64,000 nucleotides of DNA from Maritimibacter sp. HL-12 (GCF_900177545.1 NZ_FXBQ01000001.1:1010122-1074121), one strand, 5' to 3'. Positions 1-9,104 are shown, counted from the stretch's first letter. The notes: generated by a model from the letters alone, not told the origin. Numbers and translations: made by a program.

Positions 1-621
1 ATGTACGAAGTCCGCTACGTCCTCGACGAGGGCGGCCGCACGCTGGCCGCCCAGCCGATCGAGATCACCGAACCGGAGGTGAGTCTCACCGCGCCCGAGA
101 AGATCCGCGCGGGCGATACCGTAGAGGTGAGTTGGACCGGCACCGTCTCGGAGATCGACTACGTCACCATCGTGCCCACGGGCGCCGAGGAAGGCACCCG
201 CGACACCCATCTCCGCGTGCGGGACAAGACCGAAGGCGAATTGCGCGCGCCGGAGGAGACCGGTCTCTACGAAGTCCGCTACGTGCTCGACGAAGGCGGG
301 CGGACCCTTGCGCGACAGACCATCGAGGTGTTGGCGGCGGATGCACCGTTGCAGGACGGTGCGTCGCTCGAAGCCCCCGATGCCGCCGCGGCGGGGGCGA
401 CGATCGAGGTGGGCTGGAGCGCGGCGAACCGCAGTGACGACCAGCGCATCACCATCGCCCGTGCGGACCAGGCGATCTTCACATGGCTGACGGCCGTGAA
501 GATCGAAAGCGATGCGCCGGTGAGCCTGTCGCTACCGGACGAGCCGGGCACCTACGAGTTGCGTTTCCTCGATATCCCGGCACAGAAGGTGCTCGCGCGC
601 AGGATCATCGAAGTGCAGTAG
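1..621 (+). CDS. Ig-like repeat protein, C-terminal part (5' end outside window)
   Basis: This is the C-terminal 206 residues of a larger protein. It is built of about 90-residue beta-rich repeats: the phrase YEVRYVLDEGGRTLA occurs at residues 2-16 and again at about 90-104, and the unit A(G/A)DTVEVSWTG / AGATIEVGWSA is also repeated. The first ATG falls inside a repeat, where the second copy has LYEVRY, so it is not the true start and the gene continues upstream. Similar repeats form the C-terminus of VWA-domain proteins in Rhodobacterales; that assignment comes from memory of the family, because no VWA domain lies in the window. A strong hairpin follows the stop codon. Likely extracytoplasmic; function unknown. 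Confidence 0.7.
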   Translation: MYEVRYVLDEGGRTLAAQPIEITEPEVSLTAPEKIRAGDTVEVSWTGTVSEIDYVTIVPTGAEEGTRDTHLRVRDKTEGELRAPEETGLYEVRYVLDEGGRTLARQTIEVLAADAPLQDGASLEAPDAAAAGATIEVGWSAANRSDDQRITIARADQAIFTWLTAVKIESDAPVSLSLPDEPGTYELRFLDIPAQKVLARRIIEVQ

Positions 622-634
622 CGCTGCCAGACGG

Positions 635-662
635 GCCGGAGCCCCTTCGCGCGGGCTCCGGC
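635..662 (+). terminator. Hairpin after Ig-like repeat gene
   Basis: A perfect 10-bp inverted repeat, GCCGGAGCCC / GGGCTCCGGC, with an 8-nt loop lies 13 nt after the stop codon. There is no T-run after it, so it may act as a 3' end-protecting hairpin or a weak terminator. Confidence 0.5.
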
Positions 663-697
663 TCATCACTGCCAGTTCTGGAACGCGGCTTGTCCAG

Positions 698-829
698 CTA
701 CATGAGAAGCTGCGTGAGACTGTCCACCTGGTCGTCGTTTCGGCCTTTCGGGAACAACATGAGCGCGCGCCTGACCTCGGCCAACCAAGGAGCTTCGCCA
801 GGAAAGGCGATGCGGCCGCTCTCGATCAT
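698..829 (-). pseudogene. Phage terminase large subunit (TerL) C-terminal remnant
   Basis: Read on the minus strand from 829, this 43-codon frame contains IESGRIAFPGEAPWL and then LFPKGRNDDQVDSLTQLL before a TAG stop at 698-700. The F/P-x-G-R-x-DDQVD-S/A pattern close to the C-terminus is characteristic of phage and GTA large terminases. The frame continues upstream for about a dozen codons into the 3' end of the M24 gene (stop at 841), but the rest of a terminase is absent. It is therefore a truncated relic at the left edge of the low-GC block. Identification rests on the C-terminal motif alone. Confidence 0.6.
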
Positions 830-840
830 CGGCGTCGCGG

Positions 841-2013
841 TCACGTCAGGACAGGCAAGTTCGCGGATGCGCGGCTCGACAGCAGTTCAGCGTGGGTAGC
901 GCGGATGACGATATTTTCCTCATGTACCATGATCCGGCCAGGCGCTATCTCGACGCCCGGCTCGATGGCAAGCACCATGTCCTCGCGCAATAACGTGTGA
1001 TCCAATGGCGTCAGCGAGGGCCATTCGGTCAGCGTCAGGCCAAGCCCGTGACCCAAACGCCCGGCGCAGGGTGTGGCGCCCTCCGCCACCAACGCCCCGG
1101 AGATGATGCGGTGCAGTTCGGCCGCGCTCATGCCAGGACGGACGGCGGCGATGGCGGTTTCGGTCGCCGCAAAAAGCGCAGCATGGGCACGGCGGGCGGC
1201 GTCTTCGGCATGACCAACGGCGAAATTACGGTTGAAGTCGCAAAAGTAACCATCGCGCACCGCACCCGTATCCAGCATCAACACATCGTTCGGCTGCAAC
1301 GGACGTGCATCCGCGGGCGAGATCACGTCGCCATAGCCACCCCGGGCGGCACCGCCGGCGACATAGCTAACCCAATCAGCGCCTTCTTGAAGAAGCGCAA
1401 TCTGGAAGTCGCGGAATACCTCATCGAGCGGGCGGCCTGCGCCTGCGAACTCTGGCACGCGCGCGAAGGCAGCATCCGCAACACGGCAGGCGTTTCGGAT
1501 TTTGCGTATCTCTGCCTCGGATTTGACTTCGCGCACGCGATGCATGACGGCGGTGGCATCCACGATCGCGCGCGGCGCGACCATGTTCAGCACCGATCCG
1601 TAATCGGCAAGCGGCATGCGCAGGTGCGTTTCCGCCCCCATTGGCAGACCAATTTTCCCATGCTCCGGCACCACTTCACGAAGCGTGGCGGCCAGCAGGC
1701 TAACGCCATCATCTGCGGGATGCGGCGCGTCCCAGGTTCGGATGTCGGTGACCCAAGTGCGGCGCATAAGATCGGCGCCGATCGAAGGGATCACGGCGAT
1801 CGGATCGCCGTCAGCCGGAACGATGACAAACCACGGCCGCGCCGGGCTTTCCCAGAACCGCGTCAGAAATCCGGTCACGTAGAACACGTCGGCCGGTGTG
1901 GTCAGCAGCAGCGCATCCAATCCCGCCAGTGTCATCCGATGTTGCAGAGCCGCGACCCGCCCCTGGTATTCGGCGGGCGGAAAACCCCGATCGCACTCAG
2001 TCATCCTTTCCAT
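841..2013 (-). CDS. M24-family metallohydrolase (Xaa-Pro peptidase / ectoine hydrolase-like)
   Basis: A 390-residue pita-bread-fold hydrolase. The N-terminal creatinase-like domain spans about 15-150 and the catalytic domain about 160-380. All five metal ligands expected in M24 enzymes are visible: D248 (LDTG), D259 (CDFNR), H322 (GHGLG), E351 (EPGVE) and a Glu in HEEN near 365. M24 proteins cleave Xaa-Pro peptides, but relatives such as DoeA/EutD open ectoine and creatinase cleaves C-N bonds, so a small-molecule amidohydrolase role is likely here. It starts 9 nt after the stop of the diaminopropionate-lyase-like gene and is probably co-transcribed with it. The family is clear; the substrate is not. 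Confidence 0.85.
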   Translation of the reverse strand: MERMTECDRGFPPAEYQGRVAALQHRMTLAGLDALLLTTPADVFYVTGFLTRFWESPARPWFVIVPADGDPIAVIPSIGADLMRRTWVTDIRTWDAPHPADDGVSLLAATLREVVPEHGKIGLPMGAETHLRMPLADYGSVLNMVAPRAIVDATAVMHRVREVKSEAEIRKIRNACRVADAAFARVPEFAGAGRPLDEVFRDFQIALLQEGADWVSYVAGGAARGGYGDVISPADARPLQPNDVLMLDTGAVRDGYFCDFNRNFAVGHAEDAARRAHAALFAATETAIAAVRPGMSAAELHRIISGALVAEGATPCAGRLGHGLGLTLTEWPSLTPLDHTLLREDMVLAIEPGVEIAPGRIMVHEENIVIRATHAELLSSRASANLPVLT

Positions 2014-2022
2014 TGCGGCTCT

Positions 2023-3111
2023 TCATTGCTCATCTGAACGATCCGCCGTTGCTGGACGGCCGCCGGCCGGTCCTTCTGTCGCGATGATCAAGCACCGTGA
2101 GTCGCTGTCCAGATCGGCCGCCGCAAGTGCGGCAAGCGGCGCGGCCCCGCTGGGGGTCGTGTCGATACCGTGCCGGGCGTACAGCGCGACAGCATCTTTG
2201 GCCTGGTCGTCGGTGACGGTGGTGAACGCATCCGCATCCTGCCACAGAGCATCAAAGGCGATCAGCGAGGCATCCTTGCAATCAAGCCGGCCCATTGCAG
2301 ACGCAACTCCCTCGGCACGTGTCAACCGGCCTGCACGGACGCTTTGCATGAGGCACGCCGCGCTATCGGGTTCGACCACCACGATCACGGGCTGCACTGC
2401 CCAGTTATCGCGGATATGCCCGGCAAGCGAGGCTGCCAGACCGCCGACACCGGCCTGGATAAAAACATGACTGGGCCATGTGTCGCGGTCGGAAAAGGTC
2501 CGGCGGCATTCTTCCGCAAGCACACTGTAACCCTCCATCACCAGCGCGGGCCTGTCGACGTATCCGGGCCACGACCCATCCGCCAACAAGATCCAGTCAT
2601 TTGCTGCAGCCGCCGCACTCGCGTAGGCAACCGCATCTTCGTAGGAGCCCGCAACCCGTCGCACCTTAGCCCCCAGCGCTCGGATTCGCGCAGCAAAACC
2701 TTCGGGAACCGCACCATCGAGAACAACCACGCTGTGCGCACCAAAAATCCGAGCGCCAGCCGCAACGGACAGGCCGTGGTTGCCTGCGCTCGCTGTAATG
2801 AAGGTCATCTGCGCTGCGCACGCCCGCGCCGTTGCTGCGGCAAAATCGTCAACACCCGCGGCGTCCCGTATCATCTGCGCAACCGCAAAAACGCCACCCA
2901 GAGCCTTGAAACTGCCAAGCCGCATCCGTTGCGTCTCGTCCTTGATCCAGACGGCACCCAGGCCAAGATGCGCGGCAAGCTCCGGCATCCTGTCCAACGG
3001 GGACGGTTGATATACAGGGCATTGGGCAAGCATCGACAAAGGGCGCGCTGCATCAGTTCTGAATGCGCGTTGCGACTGCGATTCAATCGGTCTTGGGTTG
3101 GTGATCATCAT
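2023..3111 (-). CDS. Diaminopropionate ammonia-lyase-like PLP enzyme
   Basis: A 362-residue fold-type-II PLP enzyme. The Schiff-base lysine is K69 in LGSFKALGG, followed by the substrate loop TASAGNHG and the phosphate-binding GVGGLAAS. The order KDET...GSFKALGG...SAGNHG...GSWPGY...VVVEPDSA follows the 2,3-diaminopropionate ammonia-lyase (DpaL/YgeX) pattern. DpaL converts diaminopropionate to pyruvate and two ammonia. EutB of ectoine clusters and threonine dehydratases are more distant alternatives. It leads the two-gene unit with the M24 hydrolase and is divergent from the M20 gene across a 222-bp spacer. ATG is at 3111 with a second in-frame ATG next to it at 3108. Confidence 0.78.
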   Translation of the reverse strand: MMITNPRPIESQSQRAFRTDAARPLSMLAQCPVYQPSPLDRMPELAAHLGLGAVWIKDETQRMRLGSFKALGGVFAVAQMIRDAAGVDDFAAATARACAAQMTFITASAGNHGLSVAAGARIFGAHSVVVLDGAVPEGFAARIRALGAKVRRVAGSYEDAVAYASAAAAANDWILLADGSWPGYVDRPALVMEGYSVLAEECRRTFSDRDTWPSHVFIQAGVGGLAASLAGHIRDNWAVQPVIVVVEPDSAACLMQSVRAGRLTRAEGVASAMGRLDCKDASLIAFDALWQDADAFTTVTDDQAKDAVALYARHGIDTTPSGAAPLAALAAADLDSDSRCLIIATEGPAGGRPATADRSDEQ

Positions 3112-3125
3112 GGAGCGATCATATA

Positions 3126-3140
3126 TCCCAATATTCGGGA
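3126..3140. promoter_or_regulatory. Imperfect dyad in divergent promoter region
   Basis: In the 222-bp divergent spacer (3112-3333) the sequence TCCC-AATATT-CGGGA forms an AT-centred imperfect dyad. Lrp/AsnC-type regulators bind degenerate AT-centred dyads, and an AsnC gene lies nearby (4512-5018). The link is inference only. Confidence 0.25.
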
Positions 3141-3333
3141 ACGTTGCGCATGGGCGAGCGTTGTCGTGACATTTTCAAGTCAAACTAGGACCGCGGGCGA
3201 TGTGTGGCTATCACGCAGAGCTGAAAAAATATGCTTGTGGCGCTACGGTGCCGAACCCGCATGGGCGCCCTTGCATTGCTGGTGCCAATTGGTGATTGCC
3301 CCGGTGCCGCGAAAGTTCAACGAAGGATCAAAG

Positions 3334-4491
3334 ATGATCGCTGCGCAACACATGCCGGACGGCCTTCTGGCCCGGATGAAAACGTGGCGTCACCATTTGC
3401 ACCAGCGCCCTGAACTTGGCAATCAGGAGTATGAGACCGCCGATTTCGTCGCCCAGGTATTGAGCGAGGCCGGGCTCGATGTGCATCGCGGCATCGGCGG
3501 AAACGGCGTCGTCGGCGTGTTGCGCCGGGGCAGCGGGTCCAAGGCGATCGGCTTTCGCGCTGAACTCGATGGCCTGCCGATTGCCGAGGATGTCACGCAC
3601 GGGCATCGCTCGCTTCATCGCGGCCGGATGCACGCGTGCGGGCACGATGGTCACATGGCCATGCTGCTCGGCGGCGCGCACCTTCTTGCGGTTCAGGACG
3701 GCTTTGAGGGAACTGCGGTTTTTGTCTTCCAGCCCGACGAGGAGCAGGGCACAGGGGCGCGGGCCATGATTGCGGACGACCTGTTCGGGCGTTTTCCGGT
3801 CGATGCCATTTTCGCGATTCACAACTTGCCGGGGCTCGCGGCGGGGCATTTCGCCGTGCGACAGGGCCCGATAATGGCGAGTGAGGACAATTTCAGCCTG
3901 CGGGTGATTGGCAAAGGCACTCATGCCGCCATGCCTCAAAGCGGGATCGACGCAATCACAACGGCGGCTGAAATCGTCACGGCATTGCAGACGATCGTTT
4001 CGCGCAGCCTCGACCCGCTGACCCCAGCGGTCGTTTCGGTAACCGATTTCGTCACCGACGGCGGTCGCAACATACTGCCGGAGCAGGTTACGCTCACCGG
4101 TGATGTACGTAGCTACCGGCCAGAAGTGAGCCGTATAATCGAAACATCCATGCGCCGGATTTCTGAAAGCATATGCGCCGCGCATGGCGCAACTTGCATC
4201 ATGGAGTATAGCCGGGAATTCAGTGCCACCTGCAATACGCGCGCGGAAGCGATATTTGTGCAAAAGGTGGCGGAATCGGTCGTCGGCGCCGGGCTTGTCG
4301 ATGGAGATTGTTCGCCGCTCATGGCGTCGGATGATTTCGGTTTGTTTCTCGAGAGGCGACCCGGTGCCTATTGTTTTCTTGGCAATGGCGACAGCGCGCC
4401 GCTCCACAACCCCTCTTATGCCTTCAACGACGGAATTCTGGAGACCGGAGCGCTGTTTTGGGCAAACTTGGCGAAGGCGCATCTCCAATGA
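3334..4491 (+). CDS. M20 metallopeptidase / N-acyl amino acid amidohydrolase
   Basis: A 385-residue protein of the M20D (hippurate hydrolase, IAA-amino acid hydrolase, YxeP) group. It shows RAELDGLPI (about 75-83), the metal-site motif HACGHDGHMAMLLG (about 100-113) and QPDEEQGTGA (about 133-142); the usual lid domain follows. These enzymes remove an N-acyl group from amino acids or their conjugates. Start chosen at ATG 3334, preceded by GAAGGA; this gives the usual family length, whereas the open frame upstream is only the antisense of the PLP gene. It is convergent with the AsnC gene and is the only plus-strand gene of the catabolic block. The acyl substrate is unknown. Confidence 0.85.
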   Translation: MIAAQHMPDGLLARMKTWRHHLHQRPELGNQEYETADFVAQVLSEAGLDVHRGIGGNGVVGVLRRGSGSKAIGFRAELDGLPIAEDVTHGHRSLHRGRMHACGHDGHMAMLLGGAHLLAVQDGFEGTAVFVFQPDEEQGTGARAMIADDLFGRFPVDAIFAIHNLPGLAAGHFAVRQGPIMASEDNFSLRVIGKGTHAAMPQSGIDAITTAAEIVTALQTIVSRSLDPLTPAVVSVTDFVTDGGRNILPEQVTLTGDVRSYRPEVSRIIETSMRRISESICAAHGATCIMEYSREFSATCNTRAEAIFVQKVAESVVGAGLVDGDCSPLMASDDFGLFLERRPGAYCFLGNGDSAPLHNPSYAFNDGILETGALFWANLAKAHLQ

Positions 4492-4511
4492 GAGCGAGAG
4501 GCGGCAAAGCG

Positions 4512-5018
4512 TCAGAGTAATGGAACATCAAGGCTGATCTTGGTGCGCCCCATCACGACTGATGTCCGAAACCTCTTGACGTTCGAATCCTCGAAGAACA
4601 GCCGGTGGGTCAATTTTTCATAATCGTCCATGTCTTTTGCCAAGACGATCAATGCGAAGTCTGCGTCGCCCGTGATGTAGTAACATTGCTGCACCTGTGG
4701 CTCAGCCTTCACCTTGCGGCGAAACGCATCAATCTGATCAATTCTTTCCCGCTCGAGTTCAACCAGGATCACGACGGTCATTGTATAGCCGACGGCCTTG
4801 GGCTCCACCAACGTTACCTCGCCGGATATTATTCCCGCATCCCGAAATGCGCGAATTCGCCGTTGCACGGTCGCCACGGACAAATCGGATTCATGAGCCA
4901 TCGTTTCGAGACGCTCGCGCGCATTGGCCTGCAACATGCGCAGGATTATCAGATCAGAATCGTCTATATTTCTCACAACGCGTTCGCCTCTCTTTGCCCT
5001 GAATTCTGATGTGGCCAC
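4512..5018 (-). CDS. Lrp/AsnC family transcriptional regulator
   Basis: A 168-residue protein with an N-terminal winged helix-turn-helix (IDDSDLIILRMLQANAR... then SVATVQRRIRAFRDAGII, about 17-66) and a C-terminal RAM/Lrp ligand domain (about 80-160, including CYYITGDADFALIV). This layout is the standard AsnC/Lrp one: an effector-sensing octameric or dimeric regulator, usually responding to an amino acid. Located between the M20 gene and the molybdoenzyme, it is the obvious candidate regulator of the block; ectoine loci also carry an AsnC-type gene. Its upstream 240 bp (5019-5258) hold no other gene. Confidence 0.88.
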   Translation of the reverse strand: MATSEFRAKRGERVVRNIDDSDLIILRMLQANARERLETMAHESDLSVATVQRRIRAFRDAGIISGEVTLVEPKAVGYTMTVVILVELERERIDQIDAFRRKVKAEPQVQQCYYITGDADFALIVLAKDMDDYEKLTHRLFFEDSNVKRFRTSVVMGRTKISLDVPLL

Positions 5019-5258
5019 ATCAAGTTCAAGCCAGTATTCGATGAGATCGTCACTAATACTTTGATATCATGAACAAGTTAAATCCAACAAGCTTGCTGCA
5101 CATTCCGCCGAAAACCGGCATCACGATGCCGGACACGGGCAACCTGCATCCTCGCCGAACGTTTTGCGCCGCTGACCGTCCTGCGCGCCGCACTGTGTGT
5201 CGCGCTCGCATCGGATGAGTGATGGTCCACAACGGACTGAACCTCCACTCCACGAACC

Positions 5259-7565
5259 TCATTCGATGATCGGTGGCAAAAAAGCTTCTATTGGGCCGCT
5301 CTCTTCGTGCCTTTCGATGGCAACGAGGCAGGAATGCGCTGTCGGACCCTGCGCCAATTCGGACGTTCCGCGGTCGCGGGTGACGGTGTTGGGATTGCCG
5401 TGACGGCAAAGCAAGGTACCATCATCCTGCCGCACCGCGTCAAGCCACGCGCCGGTGCTCATCTGAACAACGCCTTGAAGCAGATCGTTGTCCCGTTTCG
5501 CCGTGGCAAGGCAGGCACCGCGCGCGTTGTATACGCGAACCGTATCTCCTTCGGCTATGCCCAGAACTTTGGCGTCGGACGGATGCATGCGAATAGGCGA
5601 ACGTCCATTGCGCTTTTCCGATTTGCTGACCGGACCATGGTCAAGCTGCGAATGCAATTTGTCGGGGGGCTGGCTGGAAATCAGGTGAAAAGGAAAGCTG
5701 TCACCGGCATTGCCCAGCCACTCTTCAGGCTCGTGCCAAGCGGGATGTGGCAATACCGATGCGCTCTTGAAGGACGCAATGGCGCTTGAGACAATTTCTA
5801 TCCTGCCGCTGGGCGTGTTCAGCGGGGCGCCATCGGGATCATTCCGAAACGCGCTGAAAGCGTCCGCCGATCCGGCTGGAGGTGGGGTCTCATACCAGCC
5901 CATTTCGCAAAATGACGGATAGTCCGGCAGATCAATACCCGCCTTGCATGCGCGGTGTCGGCTCTCCTGGTAGAGCCATTCCAGCCATTCGTCCGTTGAG
6001 CGGCCTTCCGTGAACTGGTGCTCCACGCCCATCCTGCGGCCGATCGCGCGAAAGATGTCGTGATCGCTGCGGGCCGCGCCGATTGGCGGGACAACGGTTT
6101 TCATCCTGACGATGAATCGGTCGCGCGGTGTCAACATGATGTCGTCGCGTTCAAGCGGGGTCGTGCAGGGCAGCACGATGTCGGCCCGCTTGGCAAGTGT
6201 ATTCCAGCACCAGTCGTGAACGATGACGGTTTCCGGTTTTTGCCAGGCGGCACACAGGCGTGTCAGATCCTGATGATGGTGAAAGGGATTGCCCCCGGCC
6301 CAGTAAACCAGCCGGATATCGGGATATGTCAGGCTCTGCCCATTGAACTGGAACTCTGCCCCCGGGTTGAGCAACATGTCAGCGATCCGGGCGACCGGAA
6401 TGAAGTCTTTGACCGGGTTCTCAAGCTGGGGCAACGCCGCGTAGCTGACGGGGCGTCGTTCATTACCAATGGAGTTGGCCGCACAATAGCCGAAAGCGAC
6501 CCCGCCGCCCGGCAATCCGATCTGTCCCAGCATCGCCGCAAGCGTGGTGGCCATCCAGAACGGCTGTTCTCCGTGCTCCTGGCGTGTCAGTGCCCAGCTT
6601 ACCGAGATAACCGTGCGCGACCGAGCCATTCGCATGGCGAGTTCCTCGAGTGTCCCCGCCGGGAGATCGGCAATCCCTGCCGCCCATTCCGCCGTTTTCG
6701 CAATACCGTCGGCCTTGCCTGTCAGGTAGTCGGCGAACTTGTCGAAGCCGGTCGTGTAGCGATCGAGAAATGCGGCATCGTGCCAGTCGTTGCGAACAAG
6801 TTCGTGAGCCAGACCAAGCATGATGGCCACGTCGGTTCCTGGCCGCGCCGGAAGCCACTGTGCCATGAGGTCGTCGGCTACATCGCTGCGGATTGGCGAG
6901 ATGTTCACGAAACTGACCCCCGCACGCTTCGCCTGCTCAAGCGCCTCGCGCGCGCGATGTCGGCCGGTGCCGCCCGAGCTGATCTGGGCGTTCCTGAGCG
7001 GCATGCCGCCAAAAGCCACCAGCAAGTCGGTGTGTTCAACGACTGACTGCCAGGGCGTAGGTGCATGAATGAACCGAGCGTCGCCGCCGAGAACGTGGGA
7101 CAGGATCACCTCTCCTGCGGCGAGCGAATAGGAATTGACCGAGCGGGTGTAGCCGCCAACACAATTCAGGAACCGGTGCAACTGGCTTTGCGCATGGTGG
7201 AAACGGCCGGCGGACGACCATCCGTAAGAGCCACCGAAGATTGCCTGGTTTCCGAAGTCGGCGCAAACGCGGCGCAACTCATCGGCAACAAGCTGTTCCG
7301 CTGTCTCCCAGCTTACCCTGACGAAAGCATCGTCGCCGTTGCGATCGGACGCCGCGCCCGGCCCGTTTTCGAGCCAAGCCTTGCGAACCATCGGTGCCTT
7401 GATGCGCAACGGATCATCAAGCACACCCAAGTATCCCTGACCAATGGGCGAAGGATCGGGATCGTGTTCGAAGGGGTGCAGCGCCTTTAACCTGCCATCT
7501 TCAACCTCGGCGCGATAAACCCCCCAGTGCGCTGCCGTCAAAGGGAAAATCGGGCGATCTGTCAT
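5259..7565 (-). CDS. Molybdopterin oxidoreductase, DMSO/TMAO/biotin-sulfoxide reductase type
   Basis: A 768-residue DMSO-reductase-family enzyme. GGSYGWSSAGRFHHAQ contains Y114 and W116, and VNSYSLAAG carries S147. These align with the active-site Tyr/Trp and the Mo-ligating serine of Rhodobacter DMSO reductase and BisC/TorA. There is no N-terminal Cys cluster for an Fe-S centre and no twin-arginine leader, so it should be a cytoplasmic, single-cofactor S- or N-oxide reductase (BisC-like). Its ATG overlaps the TGA of the upstream PLP gene (ATGA), indicating translational coupling. A reductase for a sulfoxide or N-oxide amino-acid derivative fits the setting; the substrate is inferred. Confidence 0.85.
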   Translation of the reverse strand: MTDRPIFPLTAAHWGVYRAEVEDGRLKALHPFEHDPDPSPIGQGYLGVLDDPLRIKAPMVRKAWLENGPGAASDRNGDDAFVRVSWETAEQLVADELRRVCADFGNQAIFGGSYGWSSAGRFHHAQSQLHRFLNCVGGYTRSVNSYSLAAGEVILSHVLGGDARFIHAPTPWQSVVEHTDLLVAFGGMPLRNAQISSGGTGRHRAREALEQAKRAGVSFVNISPIRSDVADDLMAQWLPARPGTDVAIMLGLAHELVRNDWHDAAFLDRYTTGFDKFADYLTGKADGIAKTAEWAAGIADLPAGTLEELAMRMARSRTVISVSWALTRQEHGEQPFWMATTLAAMLGQIGLPGGGVAFGYCAANSIGNERRPVSYAALPQLENPVKDFIPVARIADMLLNPGAEFQFNGQSLTYPDIRLVYWAGGNPFHHHQDLTRLCAAWQKPETVIVHDWCWNTLAKRADIVLPCTTPLERDDIMLTPRDRFIVRMKTVVPPIGAARSDHDIFRAIGRRMGVEHQFTEGRSTDEWLEWLYQESRHRACKAGIDLPDYPSFCEMGWYETPPPAGSADAFSAFRNDPDGAPLNTPSGRIEIVSSAIASFKSASVLPHPAWHEPEEWLGNAGDSFPFHLISSQPPDKLHSQLDHGPVSKSEKRNGRSPIRMHPSDAKVLGIAEGDTVRVYNARGACLATAKRDNDLLQGVVQMSTGAWLDAVRQDDGTLLCRHGNPNTVTRDRGTSELAQGPTAHSCLVAIERHEESGPIEAFLPPIIE

Positions 7566-9043
7566 CCCTCAGACTCCCGATTGAAAGCTTCGATCATGCC
7601 GTCCCACACAGGCCCCAAATCGAGCAGACCATCCCAGAATGCCTGTTCTCGGCGGCGGTCGAAATCCGCAAGGGTGATGCCTTGCTGTTCGACCCAGGTA
7701 TAATACCCCAGGTTGAACACACGCTCCCGATCGCGGCGGTTCATTTCAATCATGTTGTCAGTGGCGGCGCCGAGGATTGCGCGGCCAAAGATCTCGGCGG
7801 CGCGCGCCGTATCTAAACCGTCAACATGGTATTCCCGCTCAGCGATGCCCAGTTCGGTTCGGTAGAGGTCCGCACCGTCTGTTGCCACGGTCATCACGAC
7901 GTCATCTGGACCCAGATCCATGTACTTTGCGTATTTGATTGCCCCGATGACGTTGGCCAGAGACGAAAGGCCGAGATCTCCCAGATCAGAGATAGAATGC
8001 TGGCCGATTCCGCGGCAATTCGAAAGGAACTTTCGCCCGGCGGCGGTGTTGAAAACCAGGTTCAACCCATCGCTGGCGCGGTCAGAGACGCCAATCACGA
8101 AATCGGCGTTCATGACATTATGAATAAGCGGCACATGCTTGTCGCCTATGCCCTGAATGTTGTGCTCGCCATATCCATTATACAGCAATGTCGGGCATTC
8201 AAGCGCCTCGATAACCCCGATCTGAGTGCCCAGGGACGCCTTCAGGTGATCACCGGCGGCAATGGTGCCTGCCGATCCCGTCGCCGCGATGAAAGCCCGG
8301 GCTTTGAGATTTTTCGACTGATCGAGATGGCGGAAAATCCGCTCCATCGCAGGTCCGGTAACCGAGCGGTGGATGATATAGTTTCCGTATTCGGCAAACT
8401 GATTCAGAATAAGGTTCTCGGAGCTTCGCGCGAGATCGTGGCAAGCGTCATAGATTTCCTTGACGTTGCTTTCGGTTCCCGGCGTGCGATAGATGTCGTT
8501 CGGGTCGGCAAGCCATGAGTTCAGCCAATCGAACCGCTCCTGACTCATCCCCTCGGGCAGCACCGCGACCGAGCGACAGCCCAGAAGGTTGGCTATTGCC
8601 ACGCCGCCGCGGCAGTAATTGCCGGTGGAGGGCCAGACGGCCCGGTGTCGGGGCGCGTCGAACACGCCCGATATCAGTCGTGGGATGAGGCAGCCATACG
8701 CGGCGAGGACCTTGTGGCAGTTGATCATCGGAAAGCGGTTGCCAAGAGCGATCACGATCCTGGCCTTCACGCCGGTCAGGTCTTCGCCCAGGACGAGGTG
8801 CTCGGGCACGGCACTCAGGGTTTTCCGGTCGCGGCTGTTGTGCCAGTGCACGCGAAACAGGTTGCGTGGGTCGGCGACATCGGGGTCCACGTCGGCCACC
8901 ATATGCATCTTGCTTGAAAGTTGTCCGACAGGATCGGCCAGTTCCGATATCTTTGGCAGAACGACCCCGAGTTCGTGCAGGTGCGCGACATTGCGCCTAT
9001 AGGCGTCGTGATCGACAATCGTGTTCTCGAGCCCCGGGGTCAT
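7562..9043 (-). CDS. Fold-type-II PLP enzyme (cysteine synthase/desulfhydrase-like)
   Basis: A 493-residue protein. K111 in FPMINCHKVLAAYG is the probable PLP lysine, WPSTGNYCRGGVAIAN (about 137-152) is the asparagine loop, and ATGSAGTIAAGDHLKA supplies the phosphate-binding glycine loop. It is about 150 residues longer than typical cysteine synthases, with an N-terminal extension and a C-terminal tail. Start set at ATG 9043; the frame open to 9244 overlaps the ABC ATPase gene and is not used. It is coupled to the molybdoenzyme by ATGA and lies just after the importer genes. A beta-elimination or replacement lyase on an imported amino-acid derivative is likely; the exact reaction cannot be assigned. 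Confidence 0.75.
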   Translation of the reverse strand: MTPGLENTIVDHDAYRRNVAHLHELGVVLPKISELADPVGQLSSKMHMVADVDPDVADPRNLFRVHWHNSRDRKTLSAVPEHLVLGEDLTGVKARIVIALGNRFPMINCHKVLAAYGCLIPRLISGVFDAPRHRAVWPSTGNYCRGGVAIANLLGCRSVAVLPEGMSQERFDWLNSWLADPNDIYRTPGTESNVKEIYDACHDLARSSENLILNQFAEYGNYIIHRSVTGPAMERIFRHLDQSKNLKARAFIAATGSAGTIAAGDHLKASLGTQIGVIEALECPTLLYNGYGEHNIQGIGDKHVPLIHNVMNADFVIGVSDRASDGLNLVFNTAAGRKFLSNCRGIGQHSISDLGDLGLSSLANVIGAIKYAKYMDLGPDDVVMTVATDGADLYRTELGIAEREYHVDGLDTARAAEIFGRAILGAATDNMIEMNRRDRERVFNLGYYTWVEQQGITLADFDRRREQAFWDGLLDLGPVWDGMIEAFNRESEG

Positions 9044-9104
9044 GGCGCCGGCCTTTCTATCTTGTTCTGGCACGTGGCTGTAAGTCAGCGCGACATGGGT
9101 GGGA

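Noticed and set aside
622-840. Possible att duplicate of the tRNA-Gln 3' end
   Set aside because: No stretch matching the T-loop and acceptor arm of the tRNA was found here by eye.
2170-3333. Long plus-strand open frame joined to the M20 gene
   Set aside because: It is the antisense of the diaminopropionate-lyase-like gene; the M20 family starts at about 3334 with an RBS.
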